DNA from: Sandaracinus amylolyticus
Lineage (GTDB): Bacteria; Myxococcota_A; Polyangia; Polyangiales; Sandaracinaceae
Reading direction: 5' to 3'
Assembly (NCBI RefSeq): GCF_021631985.1
Contig: NZ_CP070225.1
Coordinates: 2,728,001-2,792,000 of the forward strand
Length of the DNA stretch: 64,000 nucleotides
Of the stretch, positions 62,933 to 64,000 are shown piece by piece. Positions within the stretch are counted from its first letter, which is position 1. Each line of letters starts with the position of its first letter. The notes beneath the pieces are model-generated. The model did no database searches, was not told the origin of the DNA, and worked only from the letters and a program-made list of their open reading frames with translations. The position numbers were made by a program, and so were the translations under genes.

Positions 62933-63298
62933 GCCCGGCTCGAGGAACGGCGCGCCGTCCAGCTCGAGCCACGCGTGCCCGCTCGCGACGTCGTCCTCGT
63001 CGACGCCCATCACGAACCGCGGCGCGTAGCCCGACTCCCGGAGCAACGCGTAGCGCGCGAGGGCTCGGTAGAGACAGGTGTCCGGGCCGATCGCGCATCG
63101 ACGGCTCACGCCCTCGCCGAAGGCGATGCCCGCCGTGACGTCCTCGCGCGTCAGCGTTGCGCGTGCGGTCGGCCGATCGAGCGAGGCGAGCAGCGCATCG
63201 AGCGGGTCCGAACGAAATCGCCGAACGACGTCGATGCGCAGCGCGACGTATCGCGCTGCGCATCGAGCACGTCGGACGGCGGTCCGGATCAGCGGCAA
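62888..63298 (-). CDS. Lasso-type B2 (McjB C-terminal/transglutaminase core 3) cysteine protease
   Basis: This protein of about 136 aa has the catalytic triad Cys75 (IGPDTCLYRALARYALLRESGY), His108 (ASGHAWLELDG) and Asp114. The region APRFVMGVDEDDVASGHAWLEL is a close pattern match to lasso B2 leader peptidases. There is no ATG or GTG at the right place; TTG at 63298, inside the end of the upstream MopE-like gene, gives the expected length. The exact start is therefore uncertain. It would remove the leader from the modified peptide. Confidence 0.8.
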   Translation of the reverse strand: MPLIRTAVRRARCAARYVALRIDVVRRFRSDPLDALLASLDRPTARATLTREDVTAGIAFGEGVSRRCAIGPDTCLYRALARYALLRESGYAPRFVMGVDEDDVASGHAWLELDGAPFLEPGSPRFCRTFEHPPRT

Positions 63299-64000
63299 CC
63301 CTGGGTGCGCGTCTCGATCACCGGCGCACACGCGGCCGAGCAGCTCGCGATGAACGCGGCGGACTCGCCGCAGCCCGGCACCGTCGCCGCCTGCCAGCCG
63401 GCCGTCGTGGTGCACGAGCCGGCGGATCCGGTGCACGAGCCCTGCGCTTCGTACTGGAGTGCCTCGCTGTAGTCGCAGTCGAAGTCGAAGGGAACGATCC
63501 CGTCGACCGCGGCGGTCGTGAAGAACCCGGTCACGCCGCTGTGCGCGCGGGTGTCTCCGTCCGCGCAGTCGAAGTCGTCGAACTGCGGCGCTCGCGAGGT
63601 CCACGCGGGCGACGCGGTGGTGCAGCCGGTCGCACCGGGCGTCGGCATCGTGCAGCCGTCGATGCTCGGGGCGGCCTCCACGGCCCACCCGTCTCCGTCG
63701 CAGTCGGGGTAGAACGTCCCGGTCAACCGCTCGTCGATCGCGCCGTCGCAGTCGTCGTCTTCTGCGTCGCACGTCTCGCTCGCGCCGGTGTGGCGCAGCG
63801 GGTCGCCGTCGTTGCAGTCGGTGCACGCGCCGTCGCCGTCACCGTCGACGTCGACCGGGGTGTGCACGCAGCCCGTCGCTGCGGCGCAGGTGTCCGTGGT
63901 GCAGTCCATCAGGTCGTCGCAGACCAGAGGGCCGGCGGAGGGCATGCACATGCCGTCGACGCACTGCTCTTCGCCGTCGCAGCGGTCGGCGTTCTGACAG
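63289..64000 (-). CDS. MopE-like secreted Cys/Asp-rich metal-binding-motif protein (N-terminus beyond window)
   Basis: The frame is open to the window edge, so the start lies outside. The visible ~237 aa contain CQNADRCDGEEQCVDGMC, then the repeat DVDGDGDGACTDCNDGDPLRHTGASETCDAEDDDCDGAIDE, the classic putative metal-binding MopE repeat. A second unit follows, FYPDCDGDGW...FDDFDCADGDTRAHSG. Such Ca2+/metal-binding, disulfide-rich proteins are abundant on the surface of large myxobacteria. Its last 10 bp overlap the B2-like gene. A role in the peptide system is not shown. Confidence 0.85.
   Translation of the reverse strand, partial: CQNADRCDGEEQCVDGMCMPSAGPLVCDDLMDCTTDTCAAATGCVHTPVDVDGDGDGACTDCNDGDPLRHTGASETCDAEDDDCDGAIDERLTGTFYPDCDGDGWAVEAAPSIDGCTMPTPGATGCTTASPAWTSRAPQFDDFDCADGDTRAHSGVTGFFTTAAVDGIVPFDFDCDYSEALQYEAQGSCTGSAGSCTTTAGWQAATVPGCGESAAFIASCSAACAPVIETRTQGCR

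Overview
The window is about 70% GC and fully packed with genes. It looks like chromosomal DNA of a myxobacterium (Myxococcota), most plausibly a Polyangiales/Sandaracinus-like organism. The reasons are Asp-rich Kelch and MopE-like secreted lipoproteins, an EpsX/EpsY-like polysaccharide exporter, frequent GTG starts, and overall codon and base use. The genus is inference; no marker gene in the window fixes it.

Layout. 1-20 kb is mixed chromosome: the TPR end of a regulatory ATPase or kinase, an S1-domain RNA-binding protein, tRNA-Val(CAC), a small DUF4406 protein, a PAP2 phosphatase, a Kelch lipoprotein, thiolase, a SUKH-like protein, an IS110-family insertion, a PEP-synthase-like protein lacking the phosphohistidine domain, a 43-bp tandem repeat, a ceramidase-like lipoprotein, 3-hydroxybutyryl-CoA dehydrogenase plus crotonase (with the thiolase, the acetoacetyl-CoA to crotonyl-CoA steps), an M48 protease, a methyltransferase and exonuclease III.

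20.0-41.3 kb (+ strand) is an exopolysaccharide locus. It starts at an almost consensus sigma-70 promoter (20005-20033) with a perfect palindrome next to the first Shine-Dalgarno. Order: secreted protein, outer-membrane beta-barrel, short OPX lipoprotein, Wzy_C/TPR ligase or polymerase, BY-kinase/Wzc, AsnB-type amidotransferase, polytopic membrane protein, two GT4s, WecA/MraY-type initiating transferase with an extra C-terminal domain, Wzx flippase, GT4, FkbM methyltransferase, an unusual GT-B-like protein and two acyltransferases. Many junctions are 4-bp GTGA/ATGA overlaps.

41.3-55.4 kb (- strand) makes the sugar donors. It holds a nonulosonic (pseudaminic-type) acid operon, with dehydratase, PseC, PseG fused to a PseH-like GNAT domain, PseI and PseF, plus an extra epimerase, an aldo/keto reductase and two Gfo/Idh/MocA oxidoreductases. 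Upstream of it is a uronic acid/xylose set: UDP-Glc dehydrogenase, UDP-xylose synthase, UDP-GlcA 4-epimerase and a TviB-type dehydrogenase. These donors presumably feed the exopolysaccharide.

55.5-64 kb is the most novel part: a compact, multi-directional gene set that looks like an undescribed peptide-modification (RiPP-like) locus. It has an ABC exporter, two PqqD/RRE proteins, an HprK-like kinase, a radical SAM enzyme, a McjB/B2-type cysteine protease, an NTP_transf_5-type nucleotidyltransferase, a beta-propeller lipoprotein and a 64-aa Cys-free candidate precursor with a lasso-like Y-x-x-P-x-I leader motif. No lasso cyclase is present. The window ends inside a Cys/Asp-rich MopE-like secreted protein.
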